Shown piece after piece: positions 1 through 8,584 of a stretch of DNA of 64,000 nt; within the stretch, counting starts at the first letter, position 1, and every line of letters starts with the position of its first letter. Both the position numbers and the translations under genes were made by a program. Source of the DNA: Bacilli bacterium (GTDB lineage Bacteria; Bacillota_I; Bacilli_A; RF39; UBA660). The DNA lies in assembly GCA_900753325.1 (NCBI GenBank), contig CAADYO010000001.1, forward strand, positions 62,001-126,000. The letters are read 5' to 3'. The notes below the pieces were generated by a model. It ran no database searches. It was given only the letters and a program-made list of their open reading frames with translations, and was not told the DNA's origin.

Positions 1-987
1 ATTTACACCTTTACCTCTAATTTTTTGTTTTTCTCCAGAATCCGTTCCAGCTGGTACTGTTAGCTTGACATTTCCATATAATGTTGGAATTTCTTTTTTG
101 CAGCCAAGAATTGCTTCTGTTATAGTTAATGGAACCTCTAGATAAATATCATCATTATCTCTAACGTAATAGTCATGTTCAGCAACAATATATTCTATAT
201 ATAAATCGCCATTTTCTCCACCGTTTGAGCCTGGATTACCTTTTCCAGATAAGCGTTGACGATCTCCTGTTGCAACACCGGCTGGAATATTAATGGTAAT
301 TCTCTTATTCTTTTTAATTTTTCCTTTTCCGTTACATTCACTACACTTTCTTTTGTAGATTTTTCCTAGGCCGTGACAGTCTGGGCAAGGGGTTTTTGAT
401 AGAAAAGAACCTAATATTGTTTGTCTTTGACTAGTAATAGTTCCAGTTCCGTGACAAGTTTCACAGTCTTTTGGATCAAAGCCACCTTTACCGTGACATT
501 CTTCACATTCTTCTACAACATCTAGATTAAATTTCTTTTCAGTGCCAAAGACAGCCTCATCAAAATCTAGATTCATACGCATTAAAACGTCGCTTCCACG
601 GACAGCCCTGGAACGTGATGATGTTTGTCCACCAAAGTTTGAAAATCCACTAAAACCAGATGTATTAGTTCCACCAAAAAATGAATCAAAAATATCACCA
701 AAGTCAAAGCTAGATGCATCAAATCCGCCAAAACCAGATCCACCGCCTGCATAAGAATTATTTACTCCTGCATGTCCATACTGGTCATACATCTTACGTT
801 TTGAATCATCTGATAATACTTCGTATGCCTCTTGAGCTTCCTTAAATTTATCGGCTGCTGTTGGATCATCTTTATTTAAATCTGGATGATATTGCTTTGC
901 TTTTTTACGAAAGGCACTTTTTATTTCATCGGTGCTTGCATTTTTATCTACGCCTAACACCTCATAATAATCTCTTTTATCAGCCAT
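1..987 (-). CDS. dnaJ: Chaperone protein DnaJ (C-terminus cut off by window edge)
   Basis: Type I Hsp40 co-chaperone that delivers unfolded clients to DnaK and stimulates its ATPase. The reverse-strand reading from the ATG at 987 gives a J domain with the HPD signature (YHPDLN), a Gly/Phe-rich linker of about 70 residues, then all four CxxCxGxG-type zinc repeats (CEECHGKG, CETCHGTG, CPDCHGLG, CSECNGKG) and the first part of the client-binding beta domain, still open at base 1. GAGGTG lies 6 nt before the ATG. It is the last visible gene of the hrcA-grpE-dnaK operon, 15 nt after pepF. The missing part should be roughly 50 residues judged by the family length. Identity is certain. Confidence 0.97.
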   Translation of the reverse strand, partial: MADKRDYYEVLGVDKNASTDEIKSAFRKKAKQYHPDLNKDDPTAADKFKEAQEAYEVLSDDSKRKMYDQYGHAGVNNSYAGGGSGFGGFDASSFDFGDIFDSFFGGTNTSGFSGFSNFGGQTSSRSRAVRGSDVLMRMNLDFDEAVFGTEKKFNLDVVEECEECHGKGGFDPKDCETCHGTGTITSQRQTILGSFLSKTPCPDCHGLGKIYKRKCSECNGKGKIKKNKRITINIPAGVATGDRQRLSGKGNPGSNGGENGDLYIEYIVAEHDYYVRDNDDIYLEVPLTITEAILGCKKEIPTLYGNVKLTVPAGTDSGEKQKIRGKGVN

Positions 988-1002
988 TGTTTTACACCTC
1001 TT

Positions 1003-2799
1003 TTACTTACTTAATTCTATAAACTCATCTAATGTCTTTCTAAACATATTCATTGCTTCATCAAATACTTTAGTATCCTTTAGATCAACATCAATTATTT
1101 TTAGGACTTCTAATGGATAATCTCTACCAGAGGCCTTTAAAAACTTAATGTATTTTTCTTTGAATCCTTTAGTTTCATTAATAATATTTTCAGCAATGTA
1201 GGAAGCAATAGATAAACCTGTTGCATATTTATATACATAAAATGGAGAATAGAAATGTGGTATTCTCAAACATTCATATTTTATTTCTTCATCTATAACT
1301 ACTTTATTACCAAAATATAATCTATTTAAATCATAGTAGTAATTACAAATATTATCGGTAGTTAAAATTTCACCTTTATCAGTTAACTCATGAATATACT
1401 TTTCAAATTCAGCAAACATTGTTTGTCTAAAAATAGTGCTTTTAAATGTATTTAGACGATCTTCTAATACGCTTAGTTTTTCTTCTTTGCTTTTCGCTTT
1501 TTGTTCCATATAGTAAGATAGTAACATCTCGTTTACAGTTGATGCAATCTCAGCTAAGAAGATTGGATATTCATGATTACCATAAGTATTGTACTTATTT
1601 GAAAAATATGTATGCATAGAATGACCTAATTCATGTGCTAAAGTAGAAACATCATTATAAGTATTTGTATAATTTAATAAGACAAATGGTTTAGTATCAT
1701 AGCCACCACATGAATAAGCACCTGATTTTTTGTTTTTATTAGGATACTTATCAATCCAACCATCTGTGAAGGCTGTTTTTAAAACTTCTTTGTACTCATC
1801 GCCTAGGATACTAAGCGCGTCTAAGACGATATTTTGCCCTTCCTCAAAACTATATTCTTTATTATCTTGCTCTGTTACAGAAACGTAACTGTCATAGATA
1901 TGAAAGCTTTTTAAATTTAAAATTTTTTGTTTTACTTGATAGTATTCATATAGTGATGGTAAGTTTTTATGAATTGTTTCAATCAAATTATTATATAGTT
2001 CTACGGGAACATTATCTGAAAATAGACTTTCTTCAAGACTAGATGAATAATTTCTTAATTTGCTTGATGTACTTAGAGCTTCACTAGTTGCTGCTAGAGT
2101 TGAAGTTAGAGTATTTTTTACACTTCCATAGCCATGATGATAGTTAAGAAAAGCGGCTTTACGTACTCTTCTTACTTTATCTTTTAAATAAATACTATAA
2201 TTACTGGAATTTAATTCTACTATTTTATTATTACTATCTTTAATTTTTGAAAATTTTAGATCAGCATCCATAAGATAAGAAGCGGTATCACTACTACTAT
2301 CTATTACTTTGGCGTATGCTGAGACTATTTTTTCTTCTTCTTTTGATAAAGTATGTTCTTTATATCTAAGAATATCTTCAATATTATGGTGGTATTTTTC
2401 TAAGCCTTTTTCTTCATCAAAATAGGATAAGATTTTAGATTTATCACATTCTAATATGGTTGGGGTTGCAAAAGATGTTTTTTCTTGGAATGATTGATAT
2501 AAATTTTGAACTTTTCCGGATAATTCTTGGTATGTACTGTTTGCTAAGTCTTCATCACTTTTTCTAATAGCGTATGTATATAGTTTTTCAAAAATTCTAG
2601 TTGTAGCACTATATAATTCTAAGAAATCTAAAAAGTTTTTACTTGATGAAGTGAAACTATCTTGTTGTTTTTCTAAATCTGAAGTATTTTTTTCTACTTG
2701 ATTGCAATCTTTTTTTAAATCATCAAGATTTTTATAAACACTTTCTAAATCCCATTTGTCTTTTTGCTCTACTTCATTTCTTTCTAATAGTTTTTCCAT
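1003..2799 (-). CDS. pepF: Oligoendopeptidase F (M3B metallopeptidase)
   Basis: Cytosolic zinc endopeptidase of the thimet/PepF family (598 aa, normal length) that cuts short peptides. The zinc-binding helix HELGHSMH (HExxH) sits at about residue 390, and the AEIAST stretch about 25 residues later supplies the third ligand; the N-terminal PepF all-helical domain precedes it. The gene lies between dnaK and dnaJ, which are normally adjacent, so it probably shares heat-shock expression and may recycle peptides made by stress proteolysis; that role is inference. No clear Shine-Dalgarno sequence precedes the ATG at 2799, and a 13-bp inverted repeat separates it from dnaK. Family assignment is firm; the physiological substrate is not known. 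Confidence 0.93.
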   Translation of the reverse strand: MEKLLERNEVEQKDKWDLESVYKNLDDLKKDCNQVEKNTSDLEKQQDSFTSSSKNFLDFLELYSATTRIFEKLYTYAIRKSDEDLANSTYQELSGKVQNLYQSFQEKTSFATPTILECDKSKILSYFDEEKGLEKYHHNIEDILRYKEHTLSKEEEKIVSAYAKVIDSSSDTASYLMDADLKFSKIKDSNNKIVELNSSNYSIYLKDKVRRVRKAAFLNYHHGYGSVKNTLTSTLAATSEALSTSSKLRNYSSSLEESLFSDNVPVELYNNLIETIHKNLPSLYEYYQVKQKILNLKSFHIYDSYVSVTEQDNKEYSFEEGQNIVLDALSILGDEYKEVLKTAFTDGWIDKYPNKNKKSGAYSCGGYDTKPFVLLNYTNTYNDVSTLAHELGHSMHTYFSNKYNTYGNHEYPIFLAEIASTVNEMLLSYYMEQKAKSKEEKLSVLEDRLNTFKSTIFRQTMFAEFEKYIHELTDKGEILTTDNICNYYYDLNRLYFGNKVVIDEEIKYECLRIPHFYSPFYVYKYATGLSIASYIAENIINETKGFKEKYIKFLKASGRDYPLEVLKIIDVDLKDTKVFDEAMNMFRKTLDEFIELSK

Positions 2800-2816
2800 T
2801 TTATATTAAAACTAGT

Positions 2817-2854
2817 AATAAGAAGTAGTCTTAACTTAAGTACTACTTCTTATT
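2817..2854 (-). terminator. 13-bp inverted repeat between dnaK and pepF (attenuator or RNA-processing stem)
   Basis: Arms AATAAGAAGTAGT (2817-2829) and ACTACTTCTTATT (2842-2854) pair perfectly around a 12-nt loop. On the minus strand the stem is followed by a mixed ATTACTAGTTTTAAT tract rather than a pure U run, so it may only reduce read-through from dnaK into pepF-dnaJ or stabilise the dnaK 3' end. Confidence 0.6.
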
Positions 2855-2868
2855 TTTCCTTTCTATTT

Positions 2869-4710
2869 TTATTCTTCTTCAATATCTGCTTCTTTTACAT
2901 CATCGTCTTTTTTATTTTTCTTTTTTGGCTTTTCTTCTTCGTCTTTTTTGTCTGTATTTGCTTCTTGTTCACGATCTTTTGCAGCTTGTTCATAGACTTT
3001 TGTTGCTAGAGCCATAGCTTTTTCTTGAAGTTTATCTTTTTCTTTTTTGATTTCTTCGATATCTCCATCTTCTAGAGCTTTCTTTAAATCTTTAATTAAG
3101 TCTTCGGCTTCTTCTACTTCTTTCTTATCTGCTTTATCGCCTAAGTCTTTAATAGCTTTTTCTGTTTGGAATACCATTTGTTCTGCTTCGTTTTTAACTT
3201 CAGCTTCTTCTTTACGCTTTTCATCTGCTTCTTTATTTTCTTCGGCTTCTTTACGCATTTTTTCAATTTCTTCATCAGTTAAATTTGTACTTGAAGTAAT
3301 AGTAATTGATTGTTCTTTGTTGGTTCCTAAATCTTTAGCTTTAACATTAACAATACCGTTAGCATCAATATCAAATGTAACTTCGATTTGTGGTACCCCT
3401 CTTGGTGCTGGTGGGATATTTCCTAATTGGAATCTTCCTAATGTCTTATTATCAGCAGCCATTGGACGTTCACCTTGTAAGATATGAATATCTACGGCAG
3501 GTTGATTATCAGCAGCAGTTGAGAATACTTCTTTCTTAGATGTTGGAATTGTTGTATTTCTTGGAATTAGAGTTGTCATGACTCCACCTAAGGTTTCAAG
3601 TCCTAATGATAGAGGTGTTACATCTAGTAAAACGATGTCATTAACATCTCCTGTTAAAACTCCGCCTTGAATAGCAGCACCCATAGCTACTACTTCATCT
3701 GGGTTAACTTCACGAGATGGTTCTTTGCCTAACTCCTTAGTAATTAAATCATATACCATAGGTACACGAGTAGATCCACCTACTAAAATTACCTTATCTA
3801 TATCTTTTTTAGTTAATTTGGCATCTTTTAAAGCTTTTCTAACTGGTTCTAGTGTTGAGTCTACTAAATCAGAAATTAAGTCTTCAAATTTTGCTCTTGT
3901 TAAAGTCATATCTAGATGTAGAGGTTCTCCATCTTCTCCTTTAGCAATAAATGGTGCTGATACTTGAGTTGATACCATTCCGGATAAATCTTTTTTAGCT
4001 TTTTCAGCAACTTCTTTTAAACGTTGCATTGCCATTTTATCTTTTGATAAGTCAACACCGTTTTCTTTTTTGAATTCTTTTACTAAGTATTCAATAATTC
4101 TCTCATCAAAGTCATCTCCACCTAGATGGTTATTACCAGCAGTAGATTTAACTTCAAATACTCCATCGCCTAGTTCTAGGATAGATACATCGAAAGTACC
4201 ACCACCTAAGTCGTAAACTAAGATAGTTTGTCCCTCGTCTTTTTCAAGTCCGTAAGCTAGTGCAGCAGCAGTTGGTTCGTTGATAATTCTTTCAACTTCT
4301 AAGCCAGCAATCTTACCTGCATTTTTTGTAGCTTGACGTTGTGCATCATTGAAGTATGCTGGTACTGTAATAACAGCTTTAGTAACTTTTTCTCCTAAAT
4401 AACTTTCTGCATAATCTTTGATGTATGATAAAATCATAGCTGAAATTTCCTCTGGTGTATATTTTTTTCCTTCTAGTTCAACTTTTTCACTAGTTCCCAT
4501 TTTTCTTTTGATTGATGAAACTGTGTTTGGATTAGTTAGAGCTTGACGTTTTGCTGATTCTCCAACTATTCTTTCTCCTTTTTTGAAGGCAACAACTGAT
4601 GGAGTTGTTCTTGATCCTTCTGGATTTGGAATTACCTTTGGTGCTCCTGCTTCTAGTACAGCAGCACATGAATTTGTTGTACCTAAATCGATACCAATAA
4701 TTTTACTCAT
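2869..4710 (-). CDS. dnaK: Chaperone protein DnaK (Hsp70)
   Basis: ATP-dependent Hsp70 chaperone, 613 aa. The N-terminus IIGIDLGTTNSCAA is the phosphate-1 loop of the actin-like ATPase; VYDLGGGTFDVSIL (phosphate 2) and ILVGGSTRVPMV (adenosine loop) follow. The substrate-binding domain with DVTPLSLGLETLGG starts near residue 365, and the helical lid ends in a highly charged tail (KADIEEE-like, acidic C-terminus). It follows grpE by 15 nt with a good ribosome binding site (GGAGAG) and is followed by a strong inverted repeat. Controlled with the rest of the operon by HrcA/CIRCE. Identification is certain. Confidence 0.99.
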   Translation of the reverse strand: MSKIIGIDLGTTNSCAAVLEAGAPKVIPNPEGSRTTPSVVAFKKGERIVGESAKRQALTNPNTVSSIKRKMGTSEKVELEGKKYTPEEISAMILSYIKDYAESYLGEKVTKAVITVPAYFNDAQRQATKNAGKIAGLEVERIINEPTAAALAYGLEKDEGQTILVYDLGGGTFDVSILELGDGVFEVKSTAGNNHLGGDDFDERIIEYLVKEFKKENGVDLSKDKMAMQRLKEVAEKAKKDLSGMVSTQVSAPFIAKGEDGEPLHLDMTLTRAKFEDLISDLVDSTLEPVRKALKDAKLTKKDIDKVILVGGSTRVPMVYDLITKELGKEPSREVNPDEVVAMGAAIQGGVLTGDVNDIVLLDVTPLSLGLETLGGVMTTLIPRNTTIPTSKKEVFSTAADNQPAVDIHILQGERPMAADNKTLGRFQLGNIPPAPRGVPQIEVTFDIDANGIVNVKAKDLGTNKEQSITITSSTNLTDEEIEKMRKEAEENKEADEKRKEEAEVKNEAEQMVFQTEKAIKDLGDKADKKEVEEAEDLIKDLKKALEDGDIEEIKKEKDKLQEKAMALATKVYEQAAKDREQEANTDKKDEEEKPKKKNKKDDDVKEADIEEE

Positions 4711-4725
4711 ATATTATCTCTCCTT

Positions 4726-5355
4726 TTATAATTGATTTATTTTTACTGAGGCAGGTCTTATGACTCTGTCTTTTAGTTTATAACCTTTTTGTAATACCTC
4801 AAGAACCTCTTCATCTTGGTAATTGCTAAGACTATCAGTTAATAAGGCTTCTTCTTGAGCAGGATCAAATATTTCTCCAACTCTTGAAATTTCTTCTACG
4901 CCGAATTTTTGTAATGCTCCATTTAATGACGCATACATCATTTTAAATCCAGCTAGAAACTTTGATAATTCATCAGTTAAGTCATTGTCATCTAAGCTGA
5001 TGGCTCTTTCAAAATTATCAAGTATTGGTAGTATTTCTAAAATCAAATTTTGATTTGAATACTTTAGCATATTAGCGGTTTCTTCATCTTTACGACGGCG
5101 ATAATTTACTAATTCTGCTTGAGCAAGTTTTACCTTTTCTGTTAATGCTTTATTTAATTCTTCAAGTTCTTTTATTTTGCTTTTAAGTTCTTCTTTTTCT
5201 TTATCTTGCTTTTTTTTGTCACAATGACAATTTCCATGGTGATTATGGCCATGATCTTTATCGTTGTGATTGCAGCAAGGCTTAGTAGCTTCCTTTTCTT
5301 CTGAGGCTTTATTTTCTTCTGTTAATTCTTCTATTTTTTCATTTTCTTTTTTCAT
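4726..5355 (-). CDS. grpE: GrpE nucleotide exchange factor with Cys/His-rich N-terminal tail
   Basis: Nucleotide exchange factor for DnaK, 209 aa from the ATG at 5355. That start is preferred because AGGTAGGG lies just upstream; an in-frame TTG at 5373 has no such signal. A long coiled coil (about 50-105) precedes the GrpE head, with YRRRKDEE, ILPILDNFERA and the C-terminal beta sheet ending DRVIRPASVKI. Unusual: residues 27-45 hold four Cys and six His (CCNHNDKDHGHNHHGNCHC), a plausible zinc or other soft-metal site not found in the B. subtilis or E. coli protein as I recall them. The start lies 7 nt after the hrcA stop, so translation is probably coupled. Identity is firm; metal binding is inference. 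Confidence 0.96.
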   Translation of the reverse strand: MKKENEKIEELTEENKASEEKEATKPCCNHNDKDHGHNHHGNCHCDKKKQDKEKEELKSKIKELEELNKALTEKVKLAQAELVNYRRRKDEETANMLKYSNQNLILEILPILDNFERAISLDDNDLTDELSKFLAGFKMMYASLNGALQKFGVEEISRVGEIFDPAQEEALLTDSLSNYQDEEVLEVLQKGYKLKDRVIRPASVKINQL

Positions 5356-5362
5356 ACTTACC

Positions 5363-6352
5363 CTACCTTTCAATATTTTCTTTCATGTATTCCAGCATGG
5401 AAACAACCTGGTCATATTCCATTCTCTTTGGTCCGATGATAGCAATTGTACCTTCTTCAGTATCGGTTTTAAATTTAGTTTTAATAACCGTTACATCATC
5501 ATCAATGTTACTTTCAGCACCAATATATACTTTAATATTATTATCATCATCTTCTTCTATATTACGAAGTATTTCTTTATCTTCTAACTTATTATATATA
5601 TTTTTTATTTTTTCAATATTGGTACTAAACTCAGGCTGTTCCAAAATCTTGTGCCTTCCTACTACATTTACTTCTTGATTTGTAAAGTCATTAAATACAT
5701 GATAAAAGGCATTGTATAGTTGCTCATGTTGTTTAACATATTTTCCAATAATAGGCTTTATTTCATACTCTAATTTTGCACTTACTTCATCAATTGGAGT
5801 ACCTGATATTAGGTTGTTGATTAAGTTGACAGTTTTTTTAATTTCGTCTAGTGAAACATCTTTTAATTTAATATTTTTATGTTCAACATGACCTTTATCT
5901 GTAACAATAATAACAATCATACTAACATCATCAATAGGAACTACTTCTATTTGTTTAAGAAGATTCTCATGAGAAGTACTGCCAAGTACTACTGTTGTAT
6001 AATTTGTAATATCTGATATAACTTGTAAACTTTTTGTGATTACATCAGATAATGCAAGTTGTTGATTTCTAAAGACTATTTGTAATTTTAGCATGTCATC
6101 AGCATTCATTTTCTTTAATTCCATTAAGTTATCTACATAATAGCGATAACCAGCTTCACTTGGAACTCTTCCTGATGAAGTATGGGTTTTTTCAAGAAAG
6201 CCTGCATTTTCTAGAGCTGCCATTTCATTACGAACGGTAGCACTTGAACATTTTAATTTTTTTGATATTACTTTAGAACCAATTGGCTTGGCTTCTTTAA
6301 TATACTTTTCTACAATTAACTTTAGAACTTTATTTTGTCTTTCAGTCAACAC
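5363..6352 (-). CDS. hrcA: Heat-inducible transcription repressor HrcA
   Basis: Repressor that binds CIRCE operators and is kept active by GroEL in Bacillota. 329 aa with an N-terminal winged helix (MLTERQNKVLKLIVE, CSSATVRNEMAALE, TSSGRVPSEAGYRYYVD), then the GAF-like domain and the C-terminal IIGPKRMEYDQVVSMLEY block, all standard for the family. The start is GTG at 6352 with AGGAGG 8 nt upstream. First gene of hrcA-grpE-dnaK-pepF-dnaJ, directly behind two CIRCE elements, so it is autoregulated. Identity is certain. Confidence 0.98.
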   Translation of the reverse strand: MLTERQNKVLKLIVEKYIKEAKPIGSKVISKKLKCSSATVRNEMAALENAGFLEKTHTSSGRVPSEAGYRYYVDNLMELKKMNADDMLKLQIVFRNQQLALSDVITKSLQVISDITNYTTVVLGSTSHENLLKQIEVVPIDDVSMIVIIVTDKGHVEHKNIKLKDVSLDEIKKTVNLINNLISGTPIDEVSAKLEYEIKPIIGKYVKQHEQLYNAFYHVFNDFTNQEVNVVGRHKILEQPEFSTNIEKIKNIYNKLEDKEILRNIEEDDDNNIKVYIGAESNIDDDVTVIKTKFKTDTEEGTIAIIGPKRMEYDQVVSMLEYMKENIER

Positions 6353-6364
6353 TACATCAACCTC

Positions 6365-6391
6365 CTAGCACTATCATTTTATCAGTGCTAA
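6365..6391 (-). promoter_or_regulatory. CIRCE operator 1 (downstream)
   Basis: Nine-base arms CTAGCACTA and CAGTGCTAA are separated by exactly nine bases, the CIRCE arrangement (consensus TTAGCACTC-N9-GAGTGCTAA), with three mismatches to consensus. It lies between the -10 box and the hrcA ribosome binding site, in the expected HrcA roadblock position. Confidence 0.9.
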
Positions 6392-6395
6392 TTGT

Positions 6396-6424
6396 ATTTT
6401 ATGACTTTTTTTAGCACTTGTCAA
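6396..6424 (-). promoter_or_regulatory. SigA-type promoter of the hrcA operon
   Basis: On the minus strand TTGACA (6419-6424) and TAAAAT (6396-6401) are separated by 17 bp. The -35 box is embedded in CIRCE 2, and CIRCE 1 covers the start of the transcript, so HrcA would block both polymerase binding and clearance. Confidence 0.9.
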
Positions 6425-6437
6425 CACTTTGTGCTAA
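6411..6437 (-). promoter_or_regulatory. CIRCE operator 2 (upstream, overlaps -35)
   Basis: TTAGCACTT and TTGTGCTAA arms with exactly nine bases between them; the left arm matches 8 of 9 consensus positions and the right arm 7 of 9. It contains the TTGACA box of the operon promoter. Confidence 0.85.
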
Positions 6438-6452
6438 TTTTTTTTAAAAAGT

Positions 6453-6479
6453 AAAAGAGTAACTATCAATTACCCTTTT
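6453..6479 (-). terminator. Intrinsic terminator of the surface-protein gene
   Basis: AAAAGGGTAA and TTACTCTTTT (minus strand) pair with one G-U around a short loop and are followed by a T-rich tract. It starts directly after the stop codon at 6480 and insulates this gene from the hrcA promoter region. Confidence 0.7.
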
Positions 6480-8540
6480 CTATAAGTTAACAGGCTTTAA
6501 AATCCAACGTTGTGATAATAAAAATCCACTTGTTCCTTTACTCATTATTTTGACATCTGATGATGTATAGTAAGAATTTGTTCTAGCTGTTAAATAATTT
6601 GATCCTATTTTGGCTTGAATAATATATGTTCCATCTTTTTGAGAGACTATTTGCCATTGTGTCCATTGATAGGCATCATTATAACCAGATGCAGTATTTA
6701 CTTGAGTGTCTGATTGTCCTAGACTATCTTTTACTTGAAGAGCAGTATTTGAATTCGTTTCAACGATTTTATAGTATGCTGTATTTGGTATTTTACCAAT
6801 TGCCCATTCTTGAATAGCAGTTGTTTGTTGAGGTTCAATTCTAACATACTGTTTAGAACGGTCCATGGCGTCTGTAACATCATTAGCGTTTTTGGCAGTT
6901 AATGCTTGATTGTATGGGGCTAAGGCTGAATAAATATAATATACACCATCTGGTATTTCGTTATTACTAGTATTTAAATTACAGTTTGTATATCTAGTAC
7001 CCGATGTCTTTTCAATAATATTTTCTTGTGTATTAGATTCACTGGCAATTAATGCTGTCCAGTTGGTATTATCACTAGATACTGAAAGACTATGTCCTAT
7101 AAGTGGGTTATCGCTTTTCTCCCAATCATGAATAACACTTATTTCATTTAGATTTGAAGTTTCTGATAATTCTACTTTTAGGCAAACTTCACTTGCTTCA
7201 GCTTTACTTACTTCTACATTAGTTTCTAAGTTTTTATCAGTTAAACGGCTTATACTTCCTGTTAGTTTAGTTTGTCCAGTTATACTTGGCGTTTTAAAGC
7301 TAACTTTCTTACCATTTTCATCTATAGCACTTATTTCTGACCAGATAACTTTTGTTTTGTCTTTAACAGTTCCGTAACTACAGTCTTTTATATAGCGAAC
7401 ATTTTTTAATTGCTCATTTTTAATTGGTTTATTATCTTTTGAATTACTTGATATATATTCTATTCGAGCAGCTCCATTACCTTCATTGACACCAGCAGTC
7501 ATTTGGCCATCAATAAAATATCTACCATCGTCAACAAATAAAGCTAATTCATCACGAGATGAAAATTTAGTTATATAATTCATATTAGAATAGCCAGCTA
7601 TAAATGATGAGCCACCTGCTCCAGAACCGGCAATATCATTATATTGGTTGCCGGCTCCGCCACCGACGTAGCCAGCTCCACCGCCACCGCCGGAATCATA
7701 TGGAACACCGCCACCTTCACCTAAGGAACCACATGTTTTATTATCACTTTTTTCATCTTTATGAAAAATATTGCCATCAATCTTAATAACAGCTCCATTA
7801 CAATTTTCAGAATATGTTTTTATATTGATAAATGACCATCTTTTACTTCCTGTTTGACCGCCATACTTAGCATTTGTGTATTCTGCTGAGCCTGATTTTA
7901 TTTTATTTGCACTACCGGATGCTCCAAAAGTCTCTCCACCTTCACCTCCTGGTGATCCATCTCCAAGGCCATCGGCTCCACCACCTCCGGCTGCAATCAT
8001 TATTCTTGACTGGAGTGATTCTACTAAATCCCAGTTTCCAGATTTTGTTCTTACGTCAGTTGAACCGCCGCCACCTTTACCAGTTTTGGTGCCACCGTTT
8101 CCACCACCATTTGTTCCTCCTGTTGCTGTTGTTGTTGTGCCGCCTATATAAAAATATAATAATGTACCCTTGTCAAAATAGATAACACCAGAGGTATAGG
8201 CTCCTTTACCACCAGCTTGCTCTTTACCAGTTTCTGATGTTGTACTACCGCCTGATGCTCCCCATAGTTCAATCCTATACCAACCAGAGTTTGGAACTTG
8301 ATACTCCTTTGGATTACCATCACTAACATCGCTAAACTCAAACTTGGTGTTTGATACACTATATCTATTTAAATCATCTTCTACTGTTTCAACTAAATCA
8401 TGTGTGCTTTTTCTATTTGAGGCCATTATACTCATGATTAAAATTACGATTAAAAATACCATTATTAATAGTGAATATAATACTGTAGATATAGCAAAAC
8501 CTTTATTATTTAATTTTTTAATTTTCTTATTTTTATTCAT
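6480..8540 (-). CDS. Mosaic surface protein: prepilin-like N-terminus, ALK/LTK-type glycine-rich region, F5/8-like and ricin-B-like domains
   Basis: Large surface protein of 686 aa. The N-terminus MNKNKKIKKLNNKGFAIST plus a long hydrophobic helix (about 15-38) looks like a class III prepilin signal cut after KG, but the usual Glu at +5 is Thr. Residues about 80-360 are glycine-rich, with GGKGAYTSG, GGGGSTDVR and SRIMIAAGGGGAD, which resembles the ALK/LTK-type glycine-rich fold. A beta-rich stretch (about 370-515) with VIHDWEKSDNPLIGHSLSV resembles a discoidin/F5-8 domain, and the C-terminus (about 535-686), with WAIGKIPNTAYYKIV and WTQWQIVSQKDGTYIIQ, is a ricin-B beta trefoil. The ATG at 8540 is chosen for GGTGAT 4 nt upstream; an alternative ATG lies at 8546. 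Prepilin peptidase and PilC genes are at 44-46 kb. An adhesin role is inference. Confidence 0.8.
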   Translation of the reverse strand: MNKNKKIKKLNNKGFAISTVLYSLLIMVFLIVILIMSIMASNRKSTHDLVETVEDDLNRYSVSNTKFEFSDVSDGNPKEYQVPNSGWYRIELWGASGGSTTSETGKEQAGGKGAYTSGVIYFDKGTLLYFYIGGTTTTATGGTNGGGNGGTKTGKGGGGSTDVRTKSGNWDLVESLQSRIMIAAGGGGADGLGDGSPGGEGGETFGASGSANKIKSGSAEYTNAKYGGQTGSKRWSFINIKTYSENCNGAVIKIDGNIFHKDEKSDNKTCGSLGEGGGVPYDSGGGGGAGYVGGGAGNQYNDIAGSGAGGSSFIAGYSNMNYITKFSSRDELALFVDDGRYFIDGQMTAGVNEGNGAARIEYISSNSKDNKPIKNEQLKNVRYIKDCSYGTVKDKTKVIWSEISAIDENGKKVSFKTPSITGQTKLTGSISRLTDKNLETNVEVSKAEASEVCLKVELSETSNLNEISVIHDWEKSDNPLIGHSLSVSSDNTNWTALIASESNTQENIIEKTSGTRYTNCNLNTSNNEIPDGVYYIYSALAPYNQALTAKNANDVTDAMDRSKQYVRIEPQQTTAIQEWAIGKIPNTAYYKIVETNSNTALQVKDSLGQSDTQVNTASGYNDAYQWTQWQIVSQKDGTYIIQAKIGSNYLTARTNSYYTSSDVKIMSKGTSGFLLSQRWILKPVNL

Positions 8541-8584
8541 TAGCATCACCAGCACTTCTACCTTTTATTTTACTCTCTTATATT

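Noticed and set aside
7604..8359. Pro-, His- or Leu-rich frames on the plus strand and the alternative minus frame across the glycine-rich gene
   Set aside because: They are mirror images of glycine codon runs in the surface protein gene; no ribosome binding sites and strongly biased composition.
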